This document shows, in pieces, positions 63,583-64,000 of a stretch of 64,000 nucleotides of DNA. The position numbers were made by a program, and so were the translations under genes. Numbering within the stretch: the stretch's first letter is position 1; each line of letters opens with the position of its first letter. Under the pieces are notes generated by a model. The model had not been told where the DNA came from. It saw only the letters and a list, made by a program, of their open reading frames with translations, and ran no database searches. This DNA is from Aldehydirespirator sp965116965 (lineage in GTDB: Bacteria > Actinomycetota > Acidimicrobiia > Acidimicrobiales > Aldehydirespiratoraceae): contig OZ220743.1 of assembly GCA_965116965.1 (NCBI GenBank), positions 806,001-870,000 on the forward strand, in the 5' to 3' direction.

Positions 63583-64000
63583 CCCCAGCACTGTATGGTC
63601 TGGTCGTGCCGGACGCCGCAGGCGTAGTAGGGGCCTACTGAGATCTGGGTGAAGGCCCCCGGTGGGGGGTCGGCGCGGCCGATGGTGCCGCCCCAGCATT
63701 GGATGCGGCCGCCGGTTGCGAGCCCGCATGCGTAGCCGCCGGTGACCGACACCGCGGCGAAGGCGCCTTGGGGCGGCTCCGCGGGGGTTCGCAGTCCTCG
63801 TTCGGTGAGGACTTCGGCGCGCCAGCCCCAGCAGCGCAGCCCGGCTCCGGTTGTCACCGCGCAGGCCCGCCCGGGACTGACCGAGACCTGGGTGTATGCG
63901 CCGGCCGGCGGGTCGGCGGGCCAGCGGTCGTCGCTGCCCCAGCAGGCGAGTGTTCCGTCGGTGCGCACGCCGCATGCGTAGCCGCCGGCGGCCGACACCG
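63579..64000 (-). CDS. RCC1-repeat protein, 5' end beyond the window
   Basis: At least 140 residues made of RCC1/BNR-like blades of about 45-50 residues with the repeated pattern GGYACGVRTDGTLACWG, each with two Cys. Only the C-terminal part is in the window; the N-terminus lies to the right of 64000. It ends convergently with the propeller lipoprotein; both stops use the same palindromic CTAG (63579-63582). Likely a secreted beta-propeller. Confidence 0.8.
   Translation of the reverse strand, partial: VSAAGGYACGVRTDGTLACWGSDDRWPADPPAGAYTQVSVSPGRACAVTTGAGLRCWGWRAEVLTERGLRTPAEPPQGAFAAVSVTGGYACGLATGGRIQCWGGTIGRADPPPGAFTQISVGPYYACGVRHDQTIQCWG

Overview
The window is high-GC chromosomal DNA from an actinomycete-type bacterium. 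WhiB, DivIVA-like, UPF0182 and Lon-like/YlbL proteins, a b558-type succinate dehydrogenase and frequent GTG starts all point to Actinobacteria. My inference, from gene content alone, is an uncultured Acidimicrobiia-like lineage. Most of the window is ordinary housekeeping and transport genes. The non-coding DNA is unusual: many short palindromic repeats, often in arrays with a period near 70 bp, together with small inverted-repeat elements that insert at CTAG.

Left part (1-25 kb): orotate phosphoribosyltransferase; a DUF3179 lipoprotein; a KhtT/KhtU-like cation:proton antiporter pair; a Phd/VapC toxin-antitoxin pair; a DUF368 transporter; sdhB-sdhA-sdhC; an AbiEi/DUF559-type protein; a phospholipase D-like protein; a GH2-like protein and a GH1-like protein that both lack their catalytic glutamates; a MoxR AAA+ ATPase and, further on, its probable VWA partner; a MaoC-type hydratase; a PhyH-rhodanese fusion; and a second VapBC pair.

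Middle (25-33 kb): a 2-kb tandem duplication of a surface lipoprotein gene with fibronectin type III domains. The second copy continues, after one in-frame TAG, into a metzincin-like protease domain and eight Calx-beta-like repeats. From 33 to 54 kb follow whiB, tatA, ppk1, an MFS protein, a degenerate zincin, an SDR, moaE, an mreB-like gene that appears to start at CTG, a HEAT-repeat gene, a PDZ/Lon-like protease, a DivIVA-like protein, UPF0182, an FMN-binding glutamate synthase-like protein, an APC permease with regulatory tail domains, an SDR and an initiator tRNA.

Right part (54.4-60.7 kb): a probable accessory island beginning just after tRNA-fMet. It holds an IS1595-type remnant, a DUF3892 gene, a complete IS1380-family element, a tightly packed four-gene operon (XRE regulator, helical protein, HEIGH metallopeptidase, dCTP deaminase-like protein) and a broken ISL3-family transposase. 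The operon has a near-consensus promoter predicted to give a leaderless mRNA. It is the best candidate in the window for an undescribed defence or stress system. The end of the window holds a TolB-like beta-propeller/RTX lipoprotein and a convergent, incomplete RCC1-repeat gene.
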